A stretch of 22,575 bases of DNA, from positions 1 through 22,575 of IMG/VR virus record IMGVR_UViG_3300027872_000025. One strand, written 5' to 3'. Positions within the stretch are counted from its first letter, which is position 1; every line of letters begins with the position of its first letter. Shown one piece after another: positions 7,851 through 14,811 of the stretch. Origin of the DNA: a virus. A program made the translations under genes and the position numbers. The notes beneath the pieces are model-generated. The model worked only from the letters and a program-made list of their open reading frames with translations, ran no database searches and was not told the DNA's origin.

Positions 7851-9860
7851 CTATGGGACCGATTGCGTGGAGTTGTCCTGATCTATTGAGATCGTTTGCC
7901 GGGTATTTTGCAAGAATACCAGCAAGGACTGCAGCGAGTTAGGAATGCGTCGTGCGGTCTGATCGAACATCGAGCCGGCAAGCGTAAACGCCAGTTCGGC
8001 GAGCCCGCTCAATTCGCCGACGCCGCGCAGCGTACCGTCCGCATCGATAGTCAACTGCGCCGAGCCCTGCATCGCGCCGAGCCCGACCAGGTTGCCGGAT
8101 GCGGTGACGACCATATCGGCGCTGCCGGCGAGCGCACCGACACCGAGGATATCGCCTGCGGCGTCGATTGTAAGGTCGGCCGTCCCCTGAATGAATCCGG
8201 GCGCGGCGAGGGTGCCGGTCGGCGTAATTACCAGGCTGGCGCTTCCGAGGATATTGGCCGTGGCGATCATGGTGCCGTCGGCCGTGATGGTCATCGTCAG
8301 GCCGCCGGCCAGCGCCCCGGTAGCCAGCAGCGTACCGGCGGCGTCCAGCGTCAGCGGTACGGTGCCGGCCAGCCCACCGATGCCAGCAAGAACGCCCGCC
8401 GGATCGATAGCAAGGCCCAGGCTACCGGTCAAAGAGCCCAGGCCCGCCAAGGTCCCGGCGGGCGTAAGCACTAAATCGGCGCTGCCGGCGATGGCCGCCA
8501 AGGCCGTCAAATTGCCCGCGAGCGTAAACGTGAGGCTCGCTGCGCCCAACAAACCGCCGGTGGCTACCAGCGTGCCGGCAGGCGTGATCGTGAGGCTGGC
8601 AGCGCCAGCCAGCGCGCCTAGACCGGCCAGCGTCCCCGTGGCGGTGATAACCAGCGGCACCGTGCCGGCAATGGCCCCGCCCGCCGCGTCGACCGCGTTG
8701 CCCGTAACGTCGAAAACCAGCGCCGCCGTGCCTACCAAATCGCCCCGGCCGACAAGCGTCGCCGCAGGCGTAAGCAGGAGCGCGACGGAGCCGGCCAGTT
8801 CACCTTGCGCGCCAAGGGTGCCCGTGGGTGTTAATACGATGGCGCTGCTGCCAAGCAGGGCTCCGAGGGCCTGTAGCGTACCGGCGGGCGTCAATACCAG
8901 GGAGGCCGATCCGGTAAGTGCGCCGGTCGCCTGTATGGCCCCGGCCGGCGTGATCAGGAGGGCCGCCGACCCGGCAAGCGCACCGCGACCGAGCAGCGTG
9001 GCCGTCGGCGTAAGGACCAGGTCGGTGGATCCGAGCAGCGTGCCGAGCGCCTGCATGGTTGCCGTCGGCGCGATGGCCAGAGCGACGGAGCCGGCAAGCT
9101 CGCCCCGGCCGACGAGCGTGCCCGCGGGCGTGATCGTCATATCCAGCGAGCCGGAAATCTCCCCGGCCTGTAGCTCGATGATTTCGACGCCGACCATCAT
9201 CCAGTCCTTGTCGTTGTCGACGACGTGGGTGATCGTGTCGGTGCCGGTTGGCGGATTGATCCGCGTAAAAATCCCCATCGTCGAGGCGTTGCCGCCGTCG
9301 ATATTCTCGACGAAATACTGCTGCGTGTAGTCGGCGTCGATCGTCACGAAGTCGTCGTTCCTGGGATAGCCCATATTCAGAATGAGCGAGCCGGCATTGT
9401 CGACAGTAATGACGAGTTCCGCGTCGGTGTTATCGGTCCCGCCGCCGCACGTCGGCGAGGCGCTGGTGCCGTTTGTGTTGCCATAGTCGCCGTTGATGGG
9501 CGCCTGGTTTTCAGCACCGGAGATTCGGTTAACGGTGATATGCGCGCCGCTGTCCAGCGGGTCGCCGTTGAACGTGGTCACCAAAGTGAAGCTCGACGGC
9601 GAGCCGAACGCCCACCAGAACTCGGCGCGCGGCTCGGAGAGCCGTCCGCCACACGCGACCGTCCCCGACACCAGCGCCCAGGTAAGGCCGCCGCCGGTCA
9701 TCGAAAGTACCTCGCTCGTTCCGGGCGTCCCGTTGCTCGTCCAAAACACGACGCTGACGAGGTAGAACTGGTCGGTCCCGCCGGGGACGCTCGGGACGTC
9801 AAGGAAATCGTCCGGGACCGTCATGAGCGCGGCCGTCACGCTTTCATAAACGGTACTCAC
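7851..9860 (-). CDS. Large repeat-containing virion protein with N-terminal globular domain
   Basis: 669 residues; GTG start overlapping the previous stop (GTGA). Residues 1-230 form a beta-rich domain with many Trp/Phe/Tyr and motifs LTWALVSGTV, AEFWWAFGS and TLVTTFNGD. It looks like a jelly-roll or lectin-like fold. Residues 237-638 are about twenty repeats of 20 residues with consensus GSAxLxLTPAGTLxGxGxLA; one copy has 22. Each copy splits into two 10-residue halves that both begin G-S/T, as expected of a stacked beta-strand solenoid. The repeats contain almost no Lys, Arg or aromatics. A short charged, Gln/Ser-rich tail (639-669) closes the protein. It lies in the capsid/connector interval, not in the tail fibre area. 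A capsid fibre or decoration protein is possible, but no homologue with known function comes to mind. Confidence 0.85.
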   Translation of the reverse strand: MSTVYESVTAALMTVPDDFLDVPSVPGGTDQFYLVSVVFWTSNGTPGTSEVLSMTGGGLTWALVSGTVACGGRLSEPRAEFWWAFGSPSSFTLVTTFNGDPLDSGAHITVNRISGAENQAPINGDYGNTNGTSASPTCGGGTDNTDAELVITVDNAGSLILNMGYPRNDDFVTIDADYTQQYFVENIDGGNASTMGIFTRINPPTGTDTITHVVDNDKDWMMVGVEIIELQAGEISGSLDMTITPAGTLVGRGELAGSVALAIAPTATMQALGTLLGSTDLVLTPTATLLGRGALAGSAALLITPAGAIQATGALTGSASLVLTPAGTLQALGALLGSSAIVLTPTGTLGAQGELAGSVALLLTPAATLVGRGDLVGTAALVFDVTGNAVDAAGGAIAGTVPLVITATGTLAGLGALAGAASLTITPAGTLVATGGLLGAASLTFTLAGNLTALAAIAGSADLVLTPAGTLAGLGSLTGSLGLAIDPAGVLAGIGGLAGTVPLTLDAAGTLLATGALAGGLTMTITADGTMIATANILGSASLVITPTGTLAAPGFIQGTADLTIDAAGDILGVGALAGSADMVVTASGNLVGLGAMQGSAQLTIDADGTLRGVGELSGLAELAFTLAGSMFDQTARRIPNSLQSLLVFLQNTRQTISIDQDNSTQSVP
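7947..9152 (-). repeat. Coding tandem repeat, about 20 units of 60 bp
   Basis: These are in-frame 60-base units encoding the 20-residue repeats described for the 669-residue protein. Codon choice differs between copies although the protein pattern is kept. That suggests old copies kept by selection at the protein level, not a recent expansion. One unit is 66 bases, adding two residues (near residue 390). No spacer or palindromic direct repeat is present, so this is not a CRISPR array. Confidence 0.9.
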
Positions 9861-10243
9861 GGACGCGGCTTCCCGACATTCGGATTGCCGCTCCGCAGGG
9901 AGCGCAGTCGGTTGCGCGCCCGCGCCGGCAGGTTGGCCTCGTTCGCGCCGGCGAACAGGCGGTGGATACCGATCATAATTTGCACGGCTTTGTCGTTCCA
10001 GGCGGGGTCGATTGCGACCCGTTCAAACGACTGGATGTCGGCTACCTGCGCGGAGGTAAGGGCGGGGAAATATTGAACCAGGGCCCTCTGTATCTCGGAC
10101 AGCGTGTCGTCCGCCGGATCGAAGCGGGTATCCGCCGGCCACCGGGTTTTGTTGTCGTGATCCGAATGGGCGAGATCGGCCAGCTCGTGCGTATCGCCGA
10201 GGTCAGGCGTGAATATCCAGACGATATTGTTCGCAAGCGCCAT
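9857..10243 (-). CDS. Unrecognised 128-residue virion-region protein
   Basis: ATG start with a CAGGGG site. The last four bases overlap the start of the repeat protein, so the two are likely translated together. The N-terminus reads MALANNIVWIFTPDLGDTH, then an Asp-rich stretch with DDTLSEIQRALVQYF, a helical middle (LTSAQVADIQSF), and a basic C-terminal tail rich in Arg and Asn (ARARNRLRSLRSG). There is no signal peptide or membrane segment. I do not know the family. Its coupling to the repeat protein suggests a partner such as a chaperone or anchor, which is only inference. Confidence 0.7.
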   Translation of the reverse strand: MALANNIVWIFTPDLGDTHELADLAHSDHDNKTRWPADTRFDPADDTLSEIQRALVQYFPALTSAQVADIQSFERVAIDPAWNDKAVQIMIGIHRLFAGANEANLPARARNRLRSLRSGNPNVGKPRP

Positions 10244-10258
10244 GTTGCCGACCCCTGT

Positions 10259-10729
10259 TCAATTTAGACGGGCATTGGCATTCGCGTCGGTTAGGATGCC
10301 GGCGATATTCAGCGTCCTGCTGGTATCTCCCGCCCACCGCTTGGCCTGCTTTCCTGCCTCCCGGAACCAGGCCGCGATCTGCATCGCGCCAGGCGCCGAC
10401 CACTGGATAATCTGATCGCTGATCTGAAACACGACCAGTTCGCCTTGCGCCCGTACCTGCCACGGGTGATTGCCGTGGCTCCCGTGGCCGTCGTCGAGTA
10501 TTACCTCGGACAGCTGCTCGGGACGGACGGGCTGGCGCTTCATGTCCGTTACCTCCTGCCGCGTGCAACCGGAGAGCCGGCCGGCTACGTTGGCAGATAG
10601 GCGCAGGCGCTGCGCGATCAGGAAAGCCGAGTGATAGGAAAACCGTGCGGCGTGCTTGCCGACGGTGAATACCACCACGTCGTCGTCAGTCGCTACCGAT
10701 ACGTCCTCACGTTTTGCCAGCTCGCTCAC
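10259..10729 (-). CDS. Unrecognised 156-residue protein
   Basis: GTG start overlapping the previous stop (GTGA). The first 25 residues are acidic, followed by a beta strand (DDVVVFTVG), then a helix SAFLIAQRLRLSANVAGRL, and later EVILDDGHGSHGNHPWQVRA and a C-terminal helix AAWFREAGKQAKRW. A His/Gly-rich loop (HGSHGNH) near residue 105 could bind metal, but single sites like this are common and I do not call an enzyme. The neighbours are all capsid-region genes, so a virion or assembly role is most likely. Confidence 0.68.
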   Translation of the reverse strand: MSELAKREDVSVATDDDVVVFTVGKHAARFSYHSAFLIAQRLRLSANVAGRLSGCTRQEVTDMKRQPVRPEQLSEVILDDGHGSHGNHPWQVRAQGELVVFQISDQIIQWSAPGAMQIAAWFREAGKQAKRWAGDTSRTLNIAGILTDANANARLN

Positions 10730-11031
10730 GCGGCGAGCGAGGCTGCCAGCATCGCCTTCGTGTCCTTGGCCCCACGGCTACCCGCAAGCGTCGCGGCGCG
10801 CATGGCTTCGTGCGCGTCCTTCCACTCGGGATTGTCATCGAGGTCAGCTTCGTTACGGGTTGCGCGATAGTTAAGCTCGGCGTTTCGTCGGACCGCCTCT
10901 TTGGCGAACGCGGCGACCTGGCTGTCGTTGCCGGCAGCCTTCGCGCGATCCGTCAAGGTAGCGACCCGGGTCAGCCGCAATTCAATGCGCGCCTGACGTT
11001 TTACGTTTTTCAGAAATGACGAGAGTTGCAT
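10726..11031 (-). CDS. Unrecognised 101-residue helical protein
   Basis: ATG start, TAGGAG site overlapping the previous gene's stop. The sequence is almost wholly helical and highly charged: ARIELRLTRVATLTDRAK, FAKEAVRRNAELNYRATRNE and EAMRAATLAGSRGAKD. It ends in an Ala-rich tail. There are no cysteines or membrane segments. It may be a small assembly or chaperone-like protein. No family is recognised. The overlap with the next gene (GTGA) suggests the two are made in similar amounts. Confidence 0.68.
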   Translation of the reverse strand: MQLSSFLKNVKRQARIELRLTRVATLTDRAKAAGNDSQVAAFAKEAVRRNAELNYRATRNEADLDDNPEWKDAHEAMRAATLAGSRGAKDTKAMLAASLAA

Positions 11032-11040
11032 TTTGGTCTC

Positions 11041-11484
11041 CTAGTCCAGGCTAACATCCAAATCGCCGGCAGCGAATTCGGGCGTAATGCCTGTGCTGAC
11101 TGCGAGGCTGGCGGCAAGTGCGCCCACCATATTCAGGAAGCCGACGCCCGTCGAGGCGAAGCCGAGCCCGAAATGGGTGATCGTATCCGAGCCGGCGGTC
11201 GCTTGCGGGTATGTAATCGCGGCATCGTTATCCGCCACGCCGGACGCGACGGTCCAGCCGGCAGTGCTACGCGCAACACCGACGCGTGCATACGGTGTGT
11301 ATGTCGCCTCGTTGACCGTTTGGTCGCTGACCGATTCGGCGGGCAATGCCGTCAATAGGCTGGTGAAAAAGCTGCCCGCGCCGACGGAGGGTTGCAGGCC
11401 ACCGGCATCACCGACGTTCGGCGCTGCCACGTTTGTCATGATCAGATCGAGCAGATCATCTTCCCAAAAATCTTGTGCTGACAT
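11041..11484 (-). CDS. Virion protein of the 'tail fibre gp80-like' type, possibly capsid decoration
   Basis: 147 residues. The N-terminus is a helix (DDLLDLIMTNVA), a Gly/Ser-rich part follows, and then YARVGVARSTAGWTV, AAITYPQATAGSDTITHFG and a C-terminal small-residue region. I recognise the 'Y.RV.V.R...GW.......N...I.FP.A......HF' pattern from a family often labelled phage tail fibre protein (Gp80-like) that is widespread in siphovirus structural modules. The ATG follows TAGGAG. It has the longest leader in this cluster (89 bases), with a promoter-like element and a 12-base motif shared with the capsid leader. That suggests high, separately controlled expression, as for a decoration protein. 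The function is inferred. Confidence 0.72.
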   Translation of the reverse strand: MSAQDFWEDDLLDLIMTNVAAPNVGDAGGLQPSVGAGSFFTSLLTALPAESVSDQTVNEATYTPYARVGVARSTAGWTVASGVADNDAAITYPQATAGSDTITHFGLGFASTGVGFLNMVGALAASLAVSTGITPEFAAGDLDVSLD

Positions 11485-11516
11485 TTTCGGCTCCTAAGTT
11501 GATGGCATAGCTGGAG

Positions 11517-11528
11517 CCCTCACGGCCG
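11517..11528 (-). promoter_or_regulatory. Leader motif CGGCCGTGAGGG (copy 1)
   Basis: This 12-base motif lies 32 bases ahead of the ATG at 11484. The same 12 bases lie 31 bases ahead of the major capsid ATG at 13837, and the next few bases are also alike (YTC, then GCT). It may be a shared translational or transcriptional control element. Two copies are weak evidence on their own. Confidence 0.35.
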
Positions 11529-11538
11529 CTGCTTGGTG

Positions 11539-11568
11539 ATTATCACAGAAAACACGCTTACACGTCGA
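11539..11568 (-). promoter_or_regulatory. Candidate sigma70-like promoter
   Basis: On the minus strand, TCGACG (4 of 6 to TTGACA) lies 18 bases ahead of GATAAT (5 of 6 to TATAAT), with an extended-type TG just before it. It would drive the 147-residue gene at 11484 and the downstream accessory and connector genes. It falls in one of the few real gaps of the operon. Based on match to consensus only. Confidence 0.35.
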
Positions 11569-11573
11569 GTTGA

Positions 11574-11999
11574 TCATGTGAGCGTTCCGGTTGCGACCAA
11601 TAGTCGCTGGCTTTTCGGCCCGAAAAAATAAACCTGCAGTGTGCCGGTTGCTACCGCCGCACCTCGAGTAATTTGGAGATCTCGCCCCTCCCCGAAGAGC
11701 GCCCGGATGGTCGTCAGGTTTGCAAGGTCCTCCGCATTGCGCGCTTGCGAAATGCCGTCGCTAAACAGCGTGTCGCCAGCTGGTATTGCCGCCGAAGCGG
11801 CAAGCACCTCGACCAGGATGCGGACGTTTGCCGGGAGGGTGAGATCGTTCGGAAACACGGCCGACGCAGCGGCCGAACCGAAATCATGTGGTGTCGCTAC
11901 CAGGGACGCGAAGTCCGTCTGGTCCTGCTTTTTTCGGCGCCTCTCACGGGCAAACCATCCACGCGCGTCGTCCGCGCTGGCCCCGGTCGGCGTTGCCAT
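11574..11999 (-). CDS. Unrecognised 141-residue capsid-region protein
   Basis: ATG at 11999, two bases after the previous stop, with AGGA upstream. The N-terminal 30 residues are charged and basic (ARERRRKKQDQTDF), and the rest is beta-rich: VRILVEVLAASA, GDLQITRGAAVATG and LQVYFFGPKSQRLLV. That layout, a basic tail plus a small beta domain just after the capsid genes, fits a capsid cement or inner-capsid protein, but I recognise no family. Confidence 0.65.
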   Translation of the reverse strand: MATPTGASADDARGWFARERRRKKQDQTDFASLVATPHDFGSAAASAVFPNDLTLPANVRILVEVLAASAAIPAGDTLFSDGISQARNAEDLANLTTIRALFGEGRDLQITRGAAVATGTLQVYFFGPKSQRLLVATGTLT

Positions 12000-12001
12000 G
12001 A

Positions 12002-12697
12002 CTAGTCCTGGCCGGCGGCAGCTGCGTCCGGGACGGCTCCCTTCGCGTGGTCCGCGGCAGCCGAGGCTTCAGGCTTCACCGCACTGCGAAGCGGCCGGGC
12101 CATGCCACGGGCTCGCTGGCGGTGGAAGGCGGCGTCGATGGGAGCCTTGCCGGCTGCCTCAAGCAGCGCTTTAAGTCGGGCCGGCTCCAGCGCACGGTTT
12201 TTCCGCAGCGCTTTCTGGCTCTCGACGTATCCCTTCACGGCGTCGACCGGGCGGTCGCTCTTCACCAGGGACGGATACAGGTCCGCCATGAGCGCGCGGG
12301 CCTCCTCCTTGCAGGCGTCGATCTCCGCCAGGGCGGCCTCTAGCCTGTCCTGGACGCCGACTAGCTTTTCCCGGATGCCGGTCTTGCGCTTTTCCTCGGC
12401 GATGTCCTGTTCGGTAGGCGTCGGCGGGGCTACGAGCGCGTCGTCGTGGCGTACCTTGTCGGCGGCCCGTTTGTCGGCCAGCGGGTCGCGCCGGGCCCGG
12501 TCTACGACCGGAAGCGCGCCGTGTGCGCCCGTGTCCGGGGCGGCAGTTTGGGGAGGGTCAGCGGTAGGGGCTACCTCGGTCGGCGCCGGCAGCGGGGCAC
12601 TGGCGGCCTCGTCACTGGCGTGTTCCGGCCCCGATCCGCCGGAATCCGGCGATGCGGCGCTTTCCTGCCCTTCTTCGGGCTCGTTCGTTTCTGACAT
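12002..12697 (-). CDS. Acidic, disordered plus coiled-coil protein next to the capsid gene
   Basis: 231 residues. I choose the ATG at 12697 because AGGAGG lies 8 bases before it; the frame is open 20 codons further but without a good site. Residues 1-95 are rich in Glu, Ser, Pro, Ala and Asp and look disordered. Residues about 95-175 are charged helix (KRKTGIREKLVGVQDRLEAA, KEEARALMADLYP). The C-terminus is basic (FHRQRARGMARPLRSA), then Ala-rich. It lies 79 bases after the major capsid stop. This layout could suit a scaffold-like, capsid-tethered or DNA-binding protein. No family is recognised. Confidence 0.7.
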   Translation of the reverse strand: MSETNEPEEGQESAASPDSGGSGPEHASDEAASAPLPAPTEVAPTADPPQTAAPDTGAHGALPVVDRARRDPLADKRAADKVRHDDALVAPPTPTEQDIAEEKRKTGIREKLVGVQDRLEAALAEIDACKEEARALMADLYPSLVKSDRPVDAVKGYVESQKALRKNRALEPARLKALLEAAGKAPIDAAFHRQRARGMARPLRSAVKPEASAAADHAKGAVPDAAAAGQD

Positions 12698-12775
12698 TAG
12701 TCGGGCCTCCTGGTCCTGGTTTAAGGGGAGCCGGGCATCACGCCCGGCCTCCGACACGGTGATTGCGAGGGCTGC

Positions 12776-13837
12776 TTAGAACTCGGTCGTCACCAGGCGC
12801 GCGGCCTTGATCTGCTTCCGCTCGGGGAAGGTCCGCGCCCAGTTATTCACGCCATCGGTAATTTCGGCGTTGGTCGGGCCGCCGTCCGTATTGGCAACCG
12901 ACCCGGAAAGGAATCGGTGACCGACCGGATGCATGGTCCATTCGATCCGGCTGAAGAGGCTCTCGCCGCCGCCGCCGTTGCCCTGGTCCGGATCGCGATC
13001 GATCTCTGCCGGCACCTTGGGATTGCCGACGCCCCACCGGGACGCCATCGCTCCGAAGATCCAGGTGTCGAATACGCCCGCGGCGTTCGGCATCGAATCG
13101 TCGACGATGACACGCCGGCCGAGGAAGGTCGGAATATCGGCCGCCGCCGCGTTCGTGCTATCCGGAATGAAATCGATCAGGTTGTTTTTCTGCGCCTTCG
13201 AGAAAACAATCGAATGCATGAATACCGCCACGAAGTCGCTCTGCGAATCGCCTGCGGTAGTGATGGCATCGATGAATGCCTCGGCAGAAAAGTCCGTCAC
13301 GCCTGGGGTAAACGCTCCGCTGATATCGACCGACAGGTCGTCCTGGGCAGCGTTGTTGGTGATGCCCGCCCGCGGGTCGTCGTTCGGAGTCACCTGGGCG
13401 TTGTCGGCAAAGATGCCGGTCCAGGTAGACACGAACACAGCCTGTAGGCGCCGACGCCAGTAAGACGCCACGTTGGCTGCGATTGCGTTTGACGGGTCGT
13501 CGCCGGCAAGCGCGCTGACCAGGTCCATCGTTTTCCAGGACTGGTTTCGCGACAAGCGCGTGGCGAGTTCCTGGTTCGTCTGGATCTTGGCCGGCACTGC
13601 TATCTGCGCCGGGTCGTCGCTCGATACTCGATCCGCGAGGATATTCGAGTCGTCGTCGATATCACGCCATGAGGGCGCGTTGAAGGTTGTGCCACCGCCT
13701 ACGAGGAAACCGTCCAGGGCAGGGTCGCGAACGACCACGCCGCTGTCGACCAGCGCCGTTTTCTGCTCCGTGAGTGTCCGGACGTAAGGGGCGAAGATTT
13801 CCGGGACTACTACGTCCGCAATGCGTACCTCGGCCAT
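12776..13837 (-). CDS. Major capsid protein (HK97-fold type)
   Basis: 353 residues; ATG with AAGGAG. It forms the icosahedral shell. It begins MAEVRIADVVVPEIFAPYVR, typical of the capsid family sometimes called gp13-like. Further on are LTEQKTALVDSGVVV, FNAPSWRDID, QELATRLSRNQSW, and SSYWRRRLQAVF-like segments where capsids of this family have the spine helix. Near residues 230-265 there is SIVFSKAQKNNLIDFIP and RRVIVDDSMP, and the C-terminus ends NWARTFPERKQIKAARLVTTEF-like with a GSVANTDGGPTNAEI loop. There is no N-terminal prohead protease region, so cleavage is not expected. The scaffold gene is immediately upstream, as in this family. Confidence is high from order and N-terminal match; fold family is by recognition only. 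Confidence 0.9.
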   Translation of the reverse strand: MAEVRIADVVVPEIFAPYVRTLTEQKTALVDSGVVVRDPALDGFLVGGGTTFNAPSWRDIDDDSNILADRVSSDDPAQIAVPAKIQTNQELATRLSRNQSWKTMDLVSALAGDDPSNAIAANVASYWRRRLQAVFVSTWTGIFADNAQVTPNDDPRAGITNNAAQDDLSVDISGAFTPGVTDFSAEAFIDAITTAGDSQSDFVAVFMHSIVFSKAQKNNLIDFIPDSTNAAAADIPTFLGRRVIVDDSMPNAAGVFDTWIFGAMASRWGVGNPKVPAEIDRDPDQGNGGGGESLFSRIEWTMHPVGHRFLSGSVANTDGGPTNAEITDGVNNWARTFPERKQIKAARLVTTEF

Positions 13838-13868
13838 GAGATTCTCCTTGAAATTACAAAGAGCCGAA

Positions 13869-13880
13869 CCCTCACGGCCG
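13869..13880 (-). promoter_or_regulatory. Leader motif CGGCCGTGAGGG (copy 2), ahead of the capsid gene
   Basis: This is the second copy of the 12-base motif, 31 bases ahead of the capsid ATG. A weak -10-like TGTAAT lies just after it, but no good -35 accompanies that. It may mark leaders of strongly expressed virion genes. Confidence 0.35.
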
Positions 13881-13897
13881 GCAGTTACTTCGCGATC

Positions 13898-14737
13898 TTA
13901 CCTTACTGGTTCGGTCGCGCCTAGCTCAACACCTGCGACCTTCATCAAACGCATCGCGTTCGCCTTGTCAGCGGTGTACGCCTGCGACTGCTTGGTCATA
14001 TTCCAACCGGCCTTCGTCCACGGATTCCCTTTGCCGAGATCACCTCCGGCGCCGGCCCCGGCCCCTTCCCCGTCAGCGCCCGCGCCAACGGAGGCAGGCC
14101 AAAACATCCTGAAGGCCTTTTCTCTTGCTATCCCGGAAAAGTAATCGTCCGGCTTCATGTTCGGGCTCACCCCGTTGCCGGCCTCTAGCTTCGTGACTAC
14201 CGACCCGTCCTGCGCTACCTCGAAATTCGGCTCCACCAATGTGACCAGGTTGCTGACGCCCTCTGGCGTCGCGCCCGCGGTACTCGCGGCCTCGGTCAGC
14301 TTGTTTCTAATTGTTGTATTGCGGCTCTTGCCGAGCGCTGCGTCGCGCTCTTTTTCGAGTTTGCCATTCGCCTCGGTCAGGGAGGCCACGTTCCGTTCGA
14401 GGTCATGGAGTCGCACGGATACGTCTCCATCAATCTCGCCGCCGCCGGTCCCTTTTCCGTTCCCGCCGTCCGGCTTCACGCCAGGCGGTGCGAACTTCTT
14501 CAGCGCCCCTTCCACGATGTCTACTATGTCGTCACGACTAAGGCCGGCGCCCGCCTTACGGGCGAAATCGGTGCCGGCATCCTCGAGGCGTTTTTTCAGT
14601 GCTTCAGCGTATTTGTCGAAATCCTGCTGCGTCTTCATCCCCTTCACGTCCAGGACAAATTTGCCGTCGGATTCCTTGTAGTGGGCCGCGAGGCCCTCGG
14701 GTACGTCCGCCTTCGCGCTGATAATCGCTTCGAGCAT
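13898..14737 (-). CDS. Capsid scaffolding protein
   Basis: 279 residues. It guides assembly of the shell and leaves before DNA fills it. The N-terminal third is charged helix (KMKTQQDFDKYAEALKKRL-like), followed by a Gly-rich linker at about residues 85-100 (GGNGKGTGGGEIDG), then a coiled coil (VRLHDLERNVASLTEANGKL, 107-126). The C-terminus carries the family hallmark NPWTKAGWNMTKQSQAY and then ADKANAMRLMKVAG. The end of such scaffolds typically reads NPW....NLT.Q..L......A..L...AG. The gene lies 60 bases before the capsid gene and after the minor head gene, the usual order. The ATG at 14737 follows AGAGGAG. A candidate promoter and an 11-base palindrome lie upstream. Confidence 0.87.
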   Translation of the reverse strand: MLEAIISAKADVPEGLAAHYKESDGKFVLDVKGMKTQQDFDKYAEALKKRLEDAGTDFARKAGAGLSRDDIVDIVEGALKKFAPPGVKPDGGNGKGTGGGEIDGDVSVRLHDLERNVASLTEANGKLEKERDAALGKSRNTTIRNKLTEAASTAGATPEGVSNLVTLVEPNFEVAQDGSVVTKLEAGNGVSPNMKPDDYFSGIAREKAFRMFWPASVGAGADGEGAGAGAGGDLGKGNPWTKAGWNMTKQSQAYTADKANAMRLMKVAGVELGATEPVR

Positions 14738-14751
14738 CGTGGAGCGCTCCT

Positions 14752-14762
14752 CTCACAGTGAG
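14752..14762. repeat. 11-base palindrome CTCACAGTGAG just ahead of the scaffold RBS
   Basis: A perfect odd-centred palindrome (CTCAC-A-GTGAG) lies 14 bases before the scaffold ATG and directly before the AGAGGAG ribosome binding site. It also lies after the candidate promoter's expected start point. It could be an operator or an RNA element. Chance is quite possible at this length. Confidence 0.4.
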
Positions 14763-14778
14763 CATACGGGTCGGCGGG

Positions 14779-14807
14779 ACTATAACGCCGTCGACGGAAA
14801 AGGACAA
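14779..14807 (-). promoter_or_regulatory. Candidate promoter for scaffold/capsid genes
   Basis: On the minus strand TTGTCC (4 of 6 to TTGACA) is followed by a 17-base spacer and TATAGT (5 of 6 to TATAAT). Transcription would begin about 35 bases before the scaffold ATG. It falls in the 74-base gap between the minor head and scaffold genes, a sensible point to add extra mRNA for the abundant shell proteins. Confidence 0.45.
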
Positions 14808-14811
14808 AGGT

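Noticed and set aside
7947-9152. CRISPR-like spaced repeat
   Set aside because: The 60-base units are in-frame coding repeats with variable DNA and no constant palindromic repeat or unique spacers.
8191-9330. Long plus-strand open frame of 379 codons
   Set aside because: It is the exact antisense of the 20-residue repeat region; its Pro/Ala/Ser/Val-rich repeats mirror the sense repeats, and it lacks a ribosome site. GC-rich DNA keeps such frames open.
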